64,000 nucleotides of DNA, from assembly GCF_030719215.1 (NCBI RefSeq), contig NZ_CP120983.1, positions 2,790,001 to 2,854,000 of the forward strand, given 5' to 3'. Below, in pieces: positions 1-9,285 of the stretch; positions within the stretch are counted from its first letter, which is position 1; every line of letters starts with the position of its first letter. Both the position numbers and the translations under genes were made by a program. A model generated the notes under the pieces. The model was not told where the DNA came from. It saw only the letters and a list, made by a program, of their open reading frames with translations, and did not search any database. The stretch is from Streptomyces sp. Alt3. Its GTDB lineage: Bacteria > Actinomycetota > Actinomycetes > Streptomycetales > Streptomycetaceae.

Positions 1-51
1 GACGAGGGTGCACAGGTCGTCCAGCAGGGTGGCGGACAGGCTCTGGTCCAT
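1..51 (-). CDS. 5' end of an unidentified gene running off the left edge
   Basis: An ATG at 51 reads leftwards as MDQSLSATLLDDLCTLV and leaves the window without a stop. A GGAG lies 6 to 7 bases upstream of the ATG (around 58-61), which supports this start. Only 17 codons are visible, so no function can be assigned. It follows the gene at 131-880 in the same direction by about 80 bases and may share its transcript. Confidence 0.4.
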   Translation of the reverse strand, partial: MDQSLSATLLDDLCTLV

Positions 52-130
52 GGGGGTCTCCAGGGGGATGGCGGGCTCCGGGGCGGGCGCGCGCGAGCTG
101 GCCCGCCCCGGAGCCGTACTGGGGGCAGGG

Positions 131-880
131 TTACTCGGCTGCGGTCACGCGGCGGGCGTAGACCTGCTCGATCCAGCCCGCCTTGAACTCGGCCAGGTCG
201 TCACGGAAGTTGGCCATCGAGGCACCGTAGGGTGCGACGACGCCGCCGGACTGGTCCGGCACGGACTGGCAGCCATGCACGAGTCGGCCGCCGAGCGCGG
301 CGTGGGCTTTGATGGACTCGATCCGGCGGTGCTCGTTGAACCAGCCGCCGTGGTAGACCTCGTCCAGCATTCCGCCCGTCGCGTCGTCCAGGTCGAAGAC
401 GACGGACGTGGCGGCGGGGAAGAACCAGCACGGGCCGACGTTGGAGATGTGCCCGTCCAGCTCGGCCTTGTTGAGCGCCATCAACGTCGCTGCCTCGCGC
501 AGCATGCGCAGGTGGTCGGCGGTGATCTGCGGGAGGCCGAGGCCGGCCAGGTGTTCCTCGCGGAAGAGGTACGTGTACACCCCGTACGCCGCCGTCAACA
601 CGCGGGCGGCGTCGGAGGTGGACTCGCCGTGGTTCTTGATGAAGTCGAGCGCGAGCTGCTCGACCGTGCTCTCGGTCGTCTCATCCACGTCGAGGAGCTG
701 GGCCTTCACCAACTCCCAGTCGGCGACGAGCCAGGTGCTGGACTCGAAGCGGAAGAAGTACTCGGCCGGATCGATGGTGATGCGCCGGCCGCCCACGTGG
801 ATGCCGGGCAGGCGGTTCCAGCGCGGGTCGAAGGGGTCGGGCAGCTCGACCGTGATGGTCGCGGTGTCGATGGTGGTCAC
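131..880 (-). CDS. Hypothetical protein, 249 aa
   Basis: The reading frame opens with GTG at 880, preceded by a GGAG about 5 bases upstream, and gives a soluble acidic protein with no signal peptide or membrane segment. I do not recognise the family. The middle (about residues 60-130) looks alpha helical and the C-terminal third is rich in Gly, Trp and His. Base composition and codon use match the chromosome. It is divergent from the XRE-TPR regulator at 1083, and such pairs often mean that the regulator controls the divergent gene; that is inference from arrangement only. Confidence 0.65.
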   Translation of the reverse strand: MTTIDTATITVELPDPFDPRWNRLPGIHVGGRRITIDPAEYFFRFESSTWLVADWELVKAQLLDVDETTESTVEQLALDFIKNHGESTSDAARVLTAAYGVYTYLFREEHLAGLGLPQITADHLRMLREAATLMALNKAELDGHISNVGPCWFFPAATSVVFDLDDATGGMLDEVYHGGWFNEHRRIESIKAHAALGGRLVHGCQSVPDQSGGVVAPYGASMANFRDDLAEFKAGWIEQVYARRVTAAE

Positions 881-1044
881 CGTGTCTCCGTCTCTGATCG
901 TCCGGGCCGGGGCATGGGAATGCCCGAGCCCGTTGGGGCGTACGGAACTTGGGAGCCGCCCGGCCCGCGATGCCGTGAGTGGGGCGGCTATCGATAAGTG
1001 AACCGTCCGCTACGCAGAGTGGGTACGGTGTGACCGAGGTCAAG

Positions 1045-1061
1045 CGGTATACACGGTTTAC
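1045..1061 (+). promoter_or_regulatory. Tandem CGGTWTAC repeats upstream of the XRE-TPR regulator
   Basis: Two copies of an 8-base element, CGGTATAC at 1045-1052 and CGGTTTAC at 1054-1061, sit nine bases apart just upstream of the ribosome binding site of the regulator gene and inside the divergent intergenic region 881-1082. The spacing and position fit an autoregulatory operator. The sequence shows the repeats; the role is inferred. Confidence 0.3.
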
Positions 1062-1082
1062 GGATCCGGAGCGGAGGCGATC

Positions 1083-2438
1083 GTGCCGGCACCGACCAGC
1101 GCCAACTCCCGCCTGCGCGACACGATCAACGCCGCCGGGTGCACGTATGACGCGCTCGCCAAGGACGTACGCCGCATCGCCGCCGAGAACGGCGAACTGC
1201 TCCAGACGAACAAGTCAGCCATCTCCCACTGGGTGGTCGGTGCCCGCACACCGACCGGCCAGGCAGGCCAGTACCTCGCCGAAGCCCTCTCCCGGCGGCT
1301 GGGACGCGTCGTCACCCGAACCGAGCTCGGCCTCCACTCACCCGACACGGAGTCGCCACCGGACACCGACCCCGTCACCGCGGTCACCGACCTCGGTCGC
1401 GCGGACGTCGAGCGTCGCCGCTTCCTCGCCATCGCCGCGTTCACCACGGCCGGCGTGGCCATGCCGCTTCTGCACGACCACGAAGCCACCTCGCGGATGC
1501 TCCGTGCCCGCACTGCCCGCTCCCTGGTCGGCAGCGACGACATCGACGTCGTACGGCAGATCACGTCAGCCTTCAGCGCCGCCGACGAACGGCTCGGCGG
1601 CGGGCACGGCCTGACCACAGTCACCGCATACCTCGCCGACACGGCAGCCCCCATGCTGCGCGGCCGCTTCCCCACAGAAGCCTTACGCCAAGCAGCCTTC
1701 GGCGCCGTCGCCGAACTCGCCTACCTCGCAGGGTGGAAGCACCACGACCTCGGCCACGAAGGCGCCGCCCAGCGCTACTACCAGGTCGGCTACCAACTCG
1801 CCTGCGAAGCCGACCCCCACGGCCACGCCGCCTGGATGATGCGCGCCCTCGCCCACCAGTCCCTCAGCCTCAAGCAACCCCACCACTGCGTAGACCTCGT
1901 TAGGGGAGCCCTCACCCGGGGCCTCGGCCACGTAGACGGCCAGACGGAAGCGCTCCTCCACATCACGCACGCCCGCGCCTACGCAGCGGTCGGCGAGAAC
2001 CCATTGGCCGCCCGCGCCCTCCTCCGAGCCGAAGACGCACTCCTGCGCGAAGACGGGCCCCAGCCCAGCTTCTCCCGCGTCAGCGGCCCCGCCGCCGGCA
2101 CCGTGGCCAGCCACACCGCCCGCACCCTGACCGACCTCGCCGACCACATCGGCACGGAACAGCAGCACCGCGACGCGCTAACCCGCTGGGACCCGGAGAA
2201 GTACAAGCGCGTCCACGCCCTCACCCACGCCGACCTCGGCGACAGCCTTGCCGCCCAGGCCCGAGCCGACGAAGCAGTCGCAGCCTGGACACAGGCCCTG
2301 GCCCTCATGGAAGGCATGACCTCAGACCGCACGCGCAAGGCCATCACCTCAATCCGCTCCACCCTGGCGGTATACCAGCGCCGCCGCGTACCCGGCGCCG
2401 CCGATCTCGCCCGCCGCGCCCGCGAGGCCCTCGCCTAA
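1083..2438 (+). CDS. XRE-type HTH regulator with TPR-like C-terminal region
   Basis: The 451-residue protein starts at GTG 1083 behind a GGAGG at 1073-1077. Residues 10-75 resemble the lambda-repressor-like HTH of Streptomyces regulators (the region around NKSAISHWVVGARTP would hold the recognition helix). A Tat-like stretch RRRFLAIAAFTTAGVAM follows near residue 113; it is common in this regulator type and is not evidence of export. The remaining 300 residues are alanine- and leucine-rich helical repeats of TPR type. Such proteins are DNA-binding or protein-binding regulators in actinomycetes. The gene carries a TTA leucine codon at 1683-1685, which would make translation depend on the bldA tRNA. 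The Nudix gene follows almost directly and is probably co-transcribed. Confidence 0.8.
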   Translation: MPAPTSANSRLRDTINAAGCTYDALAKDVRRIAAENGELLQTNKSAISHWVVGARTPTGQAGQYLAEALSRRLGRVVTRTELGLHSPDTESPPDTDPVTAVTDLGRADVERRRFLAIAAFTTAGVAMPLLHDHEATSRMLRARTARSLVGSDDIDVVRQITSAFSAADERLGGGHGLTTVTAYLADTAAPMLRGRFPTEALRQAAFGAVAELAYLAGWKHHDLGHEGAAQRYYQVGYQLACEADPHGHAAWMMRALAHQSLSLKQPHHCVDLVRGALTRGLGHVDGQTEALLHITHARAYAAVGENPLAARALLRAEDALLREDGPQPSFSRVSGPAAGTVASHTARTLTDLADHIGTEQQHRDALTRWDPEKYKRVHALTHADLGDSLAAQARADEAVAAWTQALALMEGMTSDRTRKAITSIRSTLAVYQRRRVPGAADLARRAREALA

Positions 2439-2472
2439 CATGCCCAACAACCGCCCCGACGAAGGGAACCCC

Positions 2473-2970
2473 GTGGCCCAGCAGACCGACAACCGCCCCC
2501 CGGCCCTCAAGCCGGCACTCGACTCGATGACCCTGCTGGTCGCGGCCGTCATCGTCCACGACAAGGCCACCAACCGCGTCGTGCTCCTCCAGCGCAGCGA
2601 GAACGCCAAGTTCGCCCAGGGCCTGTGGGACTTGCCGGTCGGCAAGAGTGAGCCGGGCGAGCCCATCACTGAGACGGCGGTCCGCGAGCTGTACGAGGAG
2701 GCAGGACTCACGGTGAAGCCGGAGGCTCTCCAGGTCGCCCACATCATCCACGGAGCCTGGGGCGTCGAGTCCCCCAATGGCTTCCTCACGGTCGTCTTCG
2801 CCACCCACGAATGGACCGGCGAACCCGAAAACCGCGAACCCCGCAAGCACGCTCAGGTCGGCTGGGTCGACGTCGACAAAATCCCCGACAACTTCGTGGA
2901 CACCACCTCAAGCGCCCTCCATCAGTACCTCGCGGGAGGCCCGGAGGTCTCCCTCGATGGCTGGCAGTAG
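2473..2970 (+). CDS. Nudix hydrolase
   Basis: The protein carries a complete Nudix box of the form G-x5-E-x7-REUxEExGU, running from the Gly of GKSEPGEPITE to the EEAGL motif (about residues 57-79). Members hydrolyse nucleoside diphosphates linked to another group X; the substrate cannot be told from sequence. I prefer the GTG start at 2473 because AAGGGA lies 6 bases upstream. An ATG in the same frame at 2440 would add 11 residues but has no ribosome binding site and almost touches the stop codon of the upstream regulator. Pairing of a Nudix gene with an XRE-TPR regulator recurs in Streptomyces, so the two probably form an operon. Confidence 0.85.
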   Translation: MAQQTDNRPPALKPALDSMTLLVAAVIVHDKATNRVVLLQRSENAKFAQGLWDLPVGKSEPGEPITETAVRELYEEAGLTVKPEALQVAHIIHGAWGVESPNGFLTVVFATHEWTGEPENREPRKHAQVGWVDVDKIPDNFVDTTSSALHQYLAGGPEVSLDGWQ

Positions 2971-3183
2971 AGGCCAACTGTGACCCGCCCAGAGCGGACC
3001 CGCTTATCACTCGTGCCGAGAAACCAAGGTGGGGGCCGCTGATGACCATCCCGAGGCCAACTCACCGTCCCGGCGCCCCCGCGCGACGCCAATGGCCTGA
3101 GGCTACGTCAGCCACCAAGGACTCAAGCTGGCGTCCGCGGTGATGGCGGACGGCGGCCACCAGGCGACGTTGCCGGGGTGACC

Positions 3184-3210
3184 GCAAGCGCCGCTTCAGC
3201 GGCCGCTTGC
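3184..3210. terminator. Strong hairpin downstream of the Nudix gene
   Basis: GCAAGCG-CCGCT and AGCGGCCGCTTGC pair across a two-base loop with a single bulged C. It lies 214 bases after the Nudix stop and near the start of the A+T-rich island. It could terminate transcripts from either side, since the helicase gene also ends towards it. The rest of 2971-3366 holds no convincing gene: a 24-codon frame at 3278-3352 has no recognisable product. Base composition changes from GC rich to A+T rich at about 3270-3290. Confidence 0.5.
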
Positions 3211-3366
3211 TGGCCCCCCCCTCATGGTTATGCGCCGTACGTCCAGGTCAGGCGAGCACAGTGCGACGTCATCTTTCGGATGCGGGACTTCCTTGAGAGC
3301 CGTGCCAAGATAGAAAATCGAGAGGACTCTAGAGTAGGAAAGATTTCTGTCTAATTAAGCAGGTAG

Positions 3367-5256
3367 CTACAGGTGTGCAAGGTCTGCCTCGGTCAGGACT
3401 CTTCCGCCAGCTGTAATGTTGGATTTTTCAATGGCCAACTTGGCTTCGGTCGTGTTCTTCGCAAATACGACAACAGCGAGTGAGTCGATTGCACGCGATA
3501 CGCAAACATAGAGAAGTCGCCTAGTCCGTTCCAGAACTGATTCCTTACCCGCGGCAATGTTTCGCTTATCGGTCTCCGATAGTTCCTTGATCCCAAAAAG
3601 CTTCTCATACGAGTAAAGTTGATATTTACCCTCTTCGTCATCCAGCACAACTATGACCTTGGAAAATTCCGCTCCCTTGGTTCCATGTTGCGTGGAGTAG
3701 GGCGATTCTTGTCGAATATATTTGAAGTAAGCCGCGATCTCATCTACGTCACATCTCGTGAAAGCGCCCAAAGCCTCTCTTGTTTCCGATGTCAGCACAA
3801 TATCGCGGTGCGGCCCCTCGGGCTCTAGGTAGAAGGAGAGCCGCGGGTCAGGTGCAACTAGCCCGGCGGTTACAGCTAGCGTCAGCGCCTTTCCGGTAGA
3901 GCTTGAACCGCCCTCCGAAACAACCTTGCGAAGGTCTGATACCGCGTCACGCGCAAGAGCTAGCTTTTTCTTAACATCCTGCTCTGGTGTGTCCGCATTG
4001 AAAACACCCCCGTGTTTACGGAGGGCGGCAATTACTGCTGGAGAGTCAACGCTGCCAGCCTCACAAATCGGAAGAATCACTTCCTCGAACGGTCGAAGTG
4101 GCCAGGCGCTTCCCTCGTCGAAAGTCTGCTTCAAGCTACTTGAGCCACTGTCGTGGAAAGCAGCGTAAAGATGTGCGAAACCCATACGGTTTGCCACCAT
4201 GCGGTGAACGATCATGAGTATCTTCGCGCCCGAGCCATCTTCAGCCGAGTTCGCGGCCCAGCTGCCAGCATCACTGTGCTGCCCTAGCCAGGTGCGCACG
4301 TCGTCCAGTTGTTCGCTCCGTCGATCATCCGCAGGAAGCACGAAGAAAAAGAACTCTCCGTTCTTTCCATCTTCGGGAGAGCGTCCGGTCACCTGAACAA
4401 TGCCGTCAGCCTCGGAGCGCACTTGATTGATAACGCTCAGAACCTTTTTCGAACTACGGAAGTTTTCCGGTTTCTCAACGCGTTCCCACCCGGCCTCTTG
4501 AGAAATCACCCCTACTCCGCGCTGAAAAATGTTTTGCATGGGGTCCCCAAAGAAACCGAGGCAGATGGCTCCTTGGGCCTGGGCATCGACAGCTTTGAGC
4601 GCCTCGACGACCTTGTGAAAGGTATCCTGGCTTTCGTCGACAAAAATAAAAGGGTACTTGCTGGCAATGATTCGCCGGAGGAGAGCGTTGTCAAGAATTA
4701 GATCGGGAACCATCGTGACAATATCCTCGTGCCCAAGGATTCCCTTTGCGTAGTCGCTCCCAATGCCATAGGAGTACCGTGCAACCTCTTGGGTCATTTG
4801 AAGCTGGATGCCGAGCTTGTTTAGGTCAGAGGAATCCTTCGCGATGGTCGTTGGACGGGTGCGCGAAGTGTATTTTTGCTGCTTCTCCTTGATCTCTCCC
4901 ATCGCGTCCTCAATGTGACGGCCGACCCATAGACCTATATCCTTTTGGAACGGCCTGACGAGGGTCCATAGGTAACTGTGAATGGTGGATACGGAGACCA
5001 GAGGGCTGTTGCCCACATCTGCATGGATTTCCTTAGCCGCCACTTCGGTATAGGTAATGCAGGCGACCTGTTGGGTTCGTGCTCGTAGACGAGGGCCGTG
5101 GCGTGTCGCTGCATGATCGAGCGCCTTCACCAGGGAGGTTGTTTTACCCGAACCGGCGCCGGCAACCACGACGAAGGACTGAAGTTGGTCTCCGTCCAGG
5201 AGGCGACGCAACGTGATGTCTGCAGGCGTATCAGGCGCCGAAATTCTCGATCTCAT
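3367..5256 (-). CDS. UvrD/Rep-family superfamily 1 helicase, GajB-like
   Basis: This 629-residue protein has the SF1A motifs in order: Walker A GAGSGKTT at 33-40, ACITYTEVAAKEI (motif Ia), FIFVDESQD at about 203-211 (motif II), FFGDPMQNIF (III), PENFRSS (IV), TQHGTKGAEF (V) and RRLLYVCVSRA (VI). These belong to UvrD-like DNA helicases. Its ATG overlaps the stop of the OLD/TOPRIM nuclease gene by four bases (ATGA), so the two are translationally coupled. An OLD nuclease followed by a UvrD helicase is the Gabija defence arrangement, in which GajA cuts DNA and GajB is an NTPase partner. At 629 residues it is longer than the roughly 500 of characterised GajB. Codon use is clearly A+T richer than the chromosome, which suggests transfer. 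Confidence 0.85.
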   Translation of the reverse strand: MRSRISAPDTPADITLRRLLDGDQLQSFVVVAGAGSGKTTSLVKALDHAATRHGPRLRARTQQVACITYTEVAAKEIHADVGNSPLVSVSTIHSYLWTLVRPFQKDIGLWVGRHIEDAMGEIKEKQQKYTSRTRPTTIAKDSSDLNKLGIQLQMTQEVARYSYGIGSDYAKGILGHEDIVTMVPDLILDNALLRRIIASKYPFIFVDESQDTFHKVVEALKAVDAQAQGAICLGFFGDPMQNIFQRGVGVISQEAGWERVEKPENFRSSKKVLSVINQVRSEADGIVQVTGRSPEDGKNGEFFFFVLPADDRRSEQLDDVRTWLGQHSDAGSWAANSAEDGSGAKILMIVHRMVANRMGFAHLYAAFHDSGSSSLKQTFDEGSAWPLRPFEEVILPICEAGSVDSPAVIAALRKHGGVFNADTPEQDVKKKLALARDAVSDLRKVVSEGGSSSTGKALTLAVTAGLVAPDPRLSFYLEPEGPHRDIVLTSETREALGAFTRCDVDEIAAYFKYIRQESPYSTQHGTKGAEFSKVIVVLDDEEGKYQLYSYEKLFGIKELSETDKRNIAAGKESVLERTRRLLYVCVSRAIDSLAVVVFAKNTTEAKLAIEKSNITAGGRVLTEADLAHL

Positions 5257-7417
5257 TCTTTGTCCTTACCCTCAGTTGAGGCTTGCAGAGACTGAGGGAG
5301 CAGATGCTCGCGAAGCCATTCCAACCCGTCCATGATGTACTGCGGCGGCCTCCACGCAGTGTCTTGCTCCGCGATTAGGCCAAGGGCAAACCTTGTTTTA
5401 TCGAGATTCCGAACCCGTTTGAAGAGCGCGTCATGTAGTTCGTCAAGAGTCATCTGACTTGATTTCGGGATGGACAGGCCGATTGATTTTTTTGACGGAT
5501 CCTGCGTCCAAGCCAAATTTTCTAAGGCAAAAGCCTCTTCGAGAGTCCGTCCGGCCAACTCAATCGCGTCGGCCCCCCAAGCGGCAAGCCGACGAGTCTG
5601 GTAGGTGACGCGAATGTTGCCGCTGCCCCCTCCATCGCATTGCACAACTTTCTCGCTGTCCGGCAGGTCTAGCAATTCCTCAATCGTGGTCAGCTTTGGA
5701 AACCAGTGCGCGAGGGTCTCGTTTGATGTGACGGCACGAGGCACAGTAGTCCTACACGCATGTCCTCCATTGGAGTCGTTCTTCTCGGATCCTTGCTGTT
5801 CCTTTGGCTCACTGCTATCGAGATCGGTGATAGCCAGAGTTGTAATGTCTAGAAATTCCAGCAGCTCCTGAAACTTGTGCGCAAATGCCCCACCGACTTC
5901 CAGGATAGTGAGATGGCATGCCTTCAATGCGGGGAATTTGCGCTCAATGATCAGGGGCAACAATAGTCGCTCAACGTTCCCTTCGACCAAAACGGCTGCA
6001 TCGGCGAAGAACAGGTCACAATGAGTGAGCTTCAAATATTGCTGCAGGAAATCGCGAGTCGCCTTTTGTTCGCCGTTATAGAAGATTGAAAGGTTCTTGA
6101 CCTCGCTGCGATGTACTGCCTGTCCACTCCTATCCCGGCAGAAATAGCGAATCGGCTGAAAGCTGCTCTCGTACAAGATATGTGACGAGTGAGTAGTGAC
6201 AACCATTTGGGTATGGAACCCTGGTTTGGGTTCAGGTAGGAGTTCGAACACTCTCCGAATAAATACCTGTTGGAGCTGAGCGTGAAGGTGGGCTTCCGGT
6301 TCCTCGATCATAATGAGATGTACGGGTGGACGCTGCCCCTCTGTCTCTTCCCAGGCGTGGTGGAAATCTAGGATCTCAACAGCCATGTAGATTAGGTTCT
6401 TAAATCCCAGGCCGTTGTACTGATCCGGCAGGACCTGCGATGCATCAGAAGGTGTAGTCCCATTCGCGGTAGGGAGCATGTAGTGAACGCGTGCACTTGT
6501 GCTGAGCATGTTTTGCACATTGAAAGAGGCTTTGACTACGAGGCCTGCGTTGTTAGCCCCGGGGTACCCGAGATGTTCAATGCTCTTTAGGATTGAATCA
6601 AAGGCTTGGGCAAAATGTTCGTTGAGAGCTGACTCTGAGTTAGCGATAGCGCTAAGTGCATCGAGGTCAGTTTCAAATTTCTGCAGATTGCGTTGATAGT
6701 ACCTACTAAGACGTCGAGATAGGTCTTCCGCTCGACCGTGCGATTCCGCATCCGTCAGATGCCGCTGAGCGTTTAGGAAGTCGACTTTGAGGAGCGCGCT
6801 AACCAGGGCGCCGGCCCCAGAGGCATTCGTCCCAAGGTAGAAGGGGTCATACCCTACTTCAGGCATAAGTTGGGTATCGCACTTCCGTGCGTCAAGTACA
6901 AAATACTTAATCTCGTACTCATTCGTCAGTCGCTTGGTGAGGTAGTCGGTGAGGTTCAAAGGCCATGGTTGATAGGCACCGGCAGGGATCGTGGCGGGCA
7001 ACCTTCTGTCATTCCTTGACTTCAAGTAGTTCGCCATCAAGGTGGAGGGGTCTCTCGGTGCATAGACCATACGCAGGCCCACGGGTTCCCCGTTCCAGTC
7101 GAGACCTGGCAATAGATCGACCACGCGATGCATATTTTCGTCGTCGACCTCGAACCAAAGATCAAAGTAGATCTTGGGAAGATCCGTCTCTGCGTTACCC
7201 TCGGCGGGGTCGAAGCTATTAAATACATCCCAGCAGTCAGCTGTGAAGTCGTAAATCTGGAAGCGAACCTTGGGGTCTAGGAATCGTTGAAATACGTGAG
7301 TCGCGGAGGTTTTGCCGCTATTGTTTGCGCCAACGAAGATTGTCGTTTTTTATCGAGGTCCACTCGGACATTCTTTAACCGGCGGAAATTCTCAACTCGA
7401 AAGGATTTAATATGCAT
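5253..7417 (-). pseudogene. OLD-family ATPase/TOPRIM nuclease, GajA-like, frameshifted near the N-terminus
   Basis: An ATG at 7417 starts MHIKSFRVENFRRLKNVRVD, a typical OLD/SMC-like N-terminus, but that frame stops after about 50 codons. Re-reading one base within the run of six T (7346-7351, plus strand) joins it to the frame that continues to 5253. The join restores the Walker A motif GANNSGKTS at residues 30-38 and a 721-residue protein. Downstream are HLIMIEEPEAHLHAQ (Walker B region), VVTTHSSHIL, and the TOPRIM motifs AAVLVEGNVE and AITDLDSS. GajA proteins are ATP-regulated DNA nucleases. The gene overlaps the UvrD helicase by ATGA. Unrepaired, only a P-loop-less protein from an internal start (for example 7133) could be made. 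A sequencing error, a real inactivating mutation or ribosomal slippage on AAAAAA are all possible. Codon 14 is TTA, which would require the bldA tRNA. Confidence 0.75.
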
Positions 7418-7472
7418 CCGAACCCCCGGCGTCCGTCCCTCTGAATTAACTTCTAGCAGGTTGATCAGTTGT

Positions 7473-7631
7473 CTAGTTGCTCACTGCTGCGTGCGTCGAT
7501 AAGTTCGGGCGAAGTCCGCCGCCAGGAATATCGTTCAAGCGTTCGATATCATCTTGGGCGGTCACATCTCGACTGGGCTCTTCCGCCCCCCTTCCCCCAG
7601 CGGTAGGGCTACTGAGGCTATCCGACTGCAC
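7473..7631 (-). CDS. Possible small ORF or gene remnant between the IS and the nuclease gene
   Basis: A GTG at 7631 opens 52 codons that end in a TAG at 7473-7475. The C-terminal half contains a hydrophilic, plausible protein sequence (DVTAQDDIERLNDIPGG). There is no clear ribosome binding site and no recognised family. It lies between the left end of the IS and the nuclease start, reading in the same direction as both flanking island genes. It may be a small operon member or a leftover of a gene disrupted by the IS. Confidence 0.2.
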   Translation of the reverse strand: MQSDSLSSPTAGGRGAEEPSRDVTAQDDIERLNDIPGGGLRPNLSTHAAVSN

Positions 7632-7666
7632 GTCCGTGTGACCGGTGATCCCTCAATGCTCTGTTC

Positions 7667-7685
7667 CTCTAGGCTTGACGTTTAT
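7667..7685. repeat. Left terminal inverted repeat of the IS
   Basis: The sequence CTCTAGGCTTGACGTTTAT is the reverse complement of 9282-9300 at 18 of 19 positions. Confidence 0.8.
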
Positions 7686-7811
7686 GGTCTGCCGTCGAAC
7701 ACCGGTCTCGAACTTGCTGATGATTTTGCCTAAGTTCCGGACGTAAGAGCGGCCTTCGCTTGATCCTGTGCTCCGTCACAGAGGCAGGGGATCAACACGA
7801 AGGCCGTCGCT

Positions 7812-9285
7812 ATGAGTCTGCTGCACCACGGCGCCCCGCGGGATGCGTTTGCCGAACTGTCGGGCTTCCGGATGGGGCTCTATGCCTGTCTGACCGGGCG
7901 GCGCGATGCGCTGTTCGAGCTGAGTGATGCCCTGCTGTGCGCGGATGGTCCGGTGAGGACGTTGGTCGAGCTGTCGTTGGAGCCCGAGCACCGGCGCGGG
8001 CATGGCGCCTTGTACGGCGGCCTGAACCACGGAGATCTAGATATGGCACGGCTGCGCAGAACGCTGGCAGGGCTGCCGCTTCCCCGCACATCGGAGGGGC
8101 GGTTGGTCCTGGCGGTCGACGTGAGCACCTGGTCGCGGCCTGATGCGAATACCAGCCCGGACCGGATGTTCTGCCACACGTACGGTCGTGGCAGGGGCTC
8201 GGCCCAGATGATCCCCGGGTGGCCCTACTCCTTCGTTGCCGCTCTGGAGCAGGGGCGGACGTCGTGGACTGCCCTGCTGGACGTGGTCCGGCTGTGTCCC
8301 TGGGACGACGCGATCGCCGTCACCGCCGCCCAGGTCCGGGACGTGTTGCAGCGGCTGTATGTGACAGGCCAGTGGCAGGTCGGTGACCCGCCTGTCCTGG
8401 TCGTCCTTGATGCCGGCTATGACGTGACCCGTCTGGCTTTCCTGCTTGCGGACCTGCCTGTGGAGCTGCTGGGCGGGATGCGTTCGGACCGCGTCCTGTA
8501 CTTCCCGCCTCCGCCGCAGCCACCGGCCAATCGCGGGCGCAAGCCCAAGCGCGGGGCTGAGTTTGCGTTCGAGGCCGCGGCCACTCAGCCTGTCCCGTCG
8601 GTCACCACGGTGTCCGACACCACCCACTACGGGAAGGCCCTCGCCAGTGCCTGGGATCGCCTGCACCCGCTACTGGTTCGGCGCTCGGCCTGGGTCGGCC
8701 ACCCCGAAGGAGAGCTGCCGGTCATCGAAGGCACCGTCGTCCGTCTTCAGGTCGACCATCTCCGTGGAGACCGCGACCCCAGGCCGGTCTGGGGTCGCGG
8801 TCTCCACGACCCCAGGCCGGTCTGGCTGTGGTGGTCGGGCACCGCCGCAACGGCAGACGACGTGGACCGGCTCTGGCGGGCATTCCTGCGCAGATTCGAC
8901 CTTGAACACACCTTCAGAATGCTCAAGCAGACGTTGGGGTGGACCGCTCCCAAACTCCGCGAGCCGGCCGCCGCCGACCCCTGGACCTGGCTCGTCATCG
9001 CAGCCCACACTCAACTCCGCCTTGCCCGGCCCCTCGCAGAAGACCTCCGCAATCCCTGGGAACGGCCCGCCCGTCAGGGGCGCGCCTCACACCCGCGCGC
9101 GTCCGTCGAGGATTTCGCCGCCTCCACGGGAAAAACCTCAGCCGGTCAGCGCACCGAAATCCAGCGTCGCGGGCCCCGGCCAGCCAATCGGGACGCAGAA
9201 CAAGCGCCGCGCACGCGAGCACCCCGTCGGGAAACAGGACAAACCAAACTTCGCGGAAGCCACCGCAGGCAGCAGAGCTGCATAA
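7812..9285 (+). pseudogene. DDE transposase with frameshifted C-terminus
   Basis: The frame from ATG 7812 encodes a DDE-type transposase of a kind frequent in Streptomyces. The probable catalytic residues are the D of VLAVDVSTWSR, the D of VVLDAGYD and the E of FDLEHTFRMLKQ. After NPWERPA (about 9060) the family-like sequence moves to a second frame (LTPARVRRGFRRLHGK, near 9085-9135). It then moves to a third frame (SAPKSSVAGPGQPIG onward), which stops at 9283-9285 inside the right inverted repeat. Two apparent one-base losses therefore scramble the C-terminus; the uninterrupted first frame runs out of the element to 9410. The catalytic core is intact, so activity is uncertain rather than excluded. 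Confidence 0.75.

Noticed and set aside
8..997. Long plus-strand open frame opposite the first gene
   Set aside because: It is antisense to 131-880 and has the composition expected of a shadow frame in GC-rich DNA, without a binding site or family pattern.
1410..1470. Twin-arginine signal in the XRE-TPR regulator
   Set aside because: RRRFLAIAAFTTAGVAM is internal, after a DNA-binding domain, and recurs in this regulator family; export is not plausible.
7737..7811. Short repeats and GATCC-type palindrome before the transposase as a separate element
   Set aside because: They lie inside the IS, between the left repeat and the transposase start, and are most simply its promoter region.
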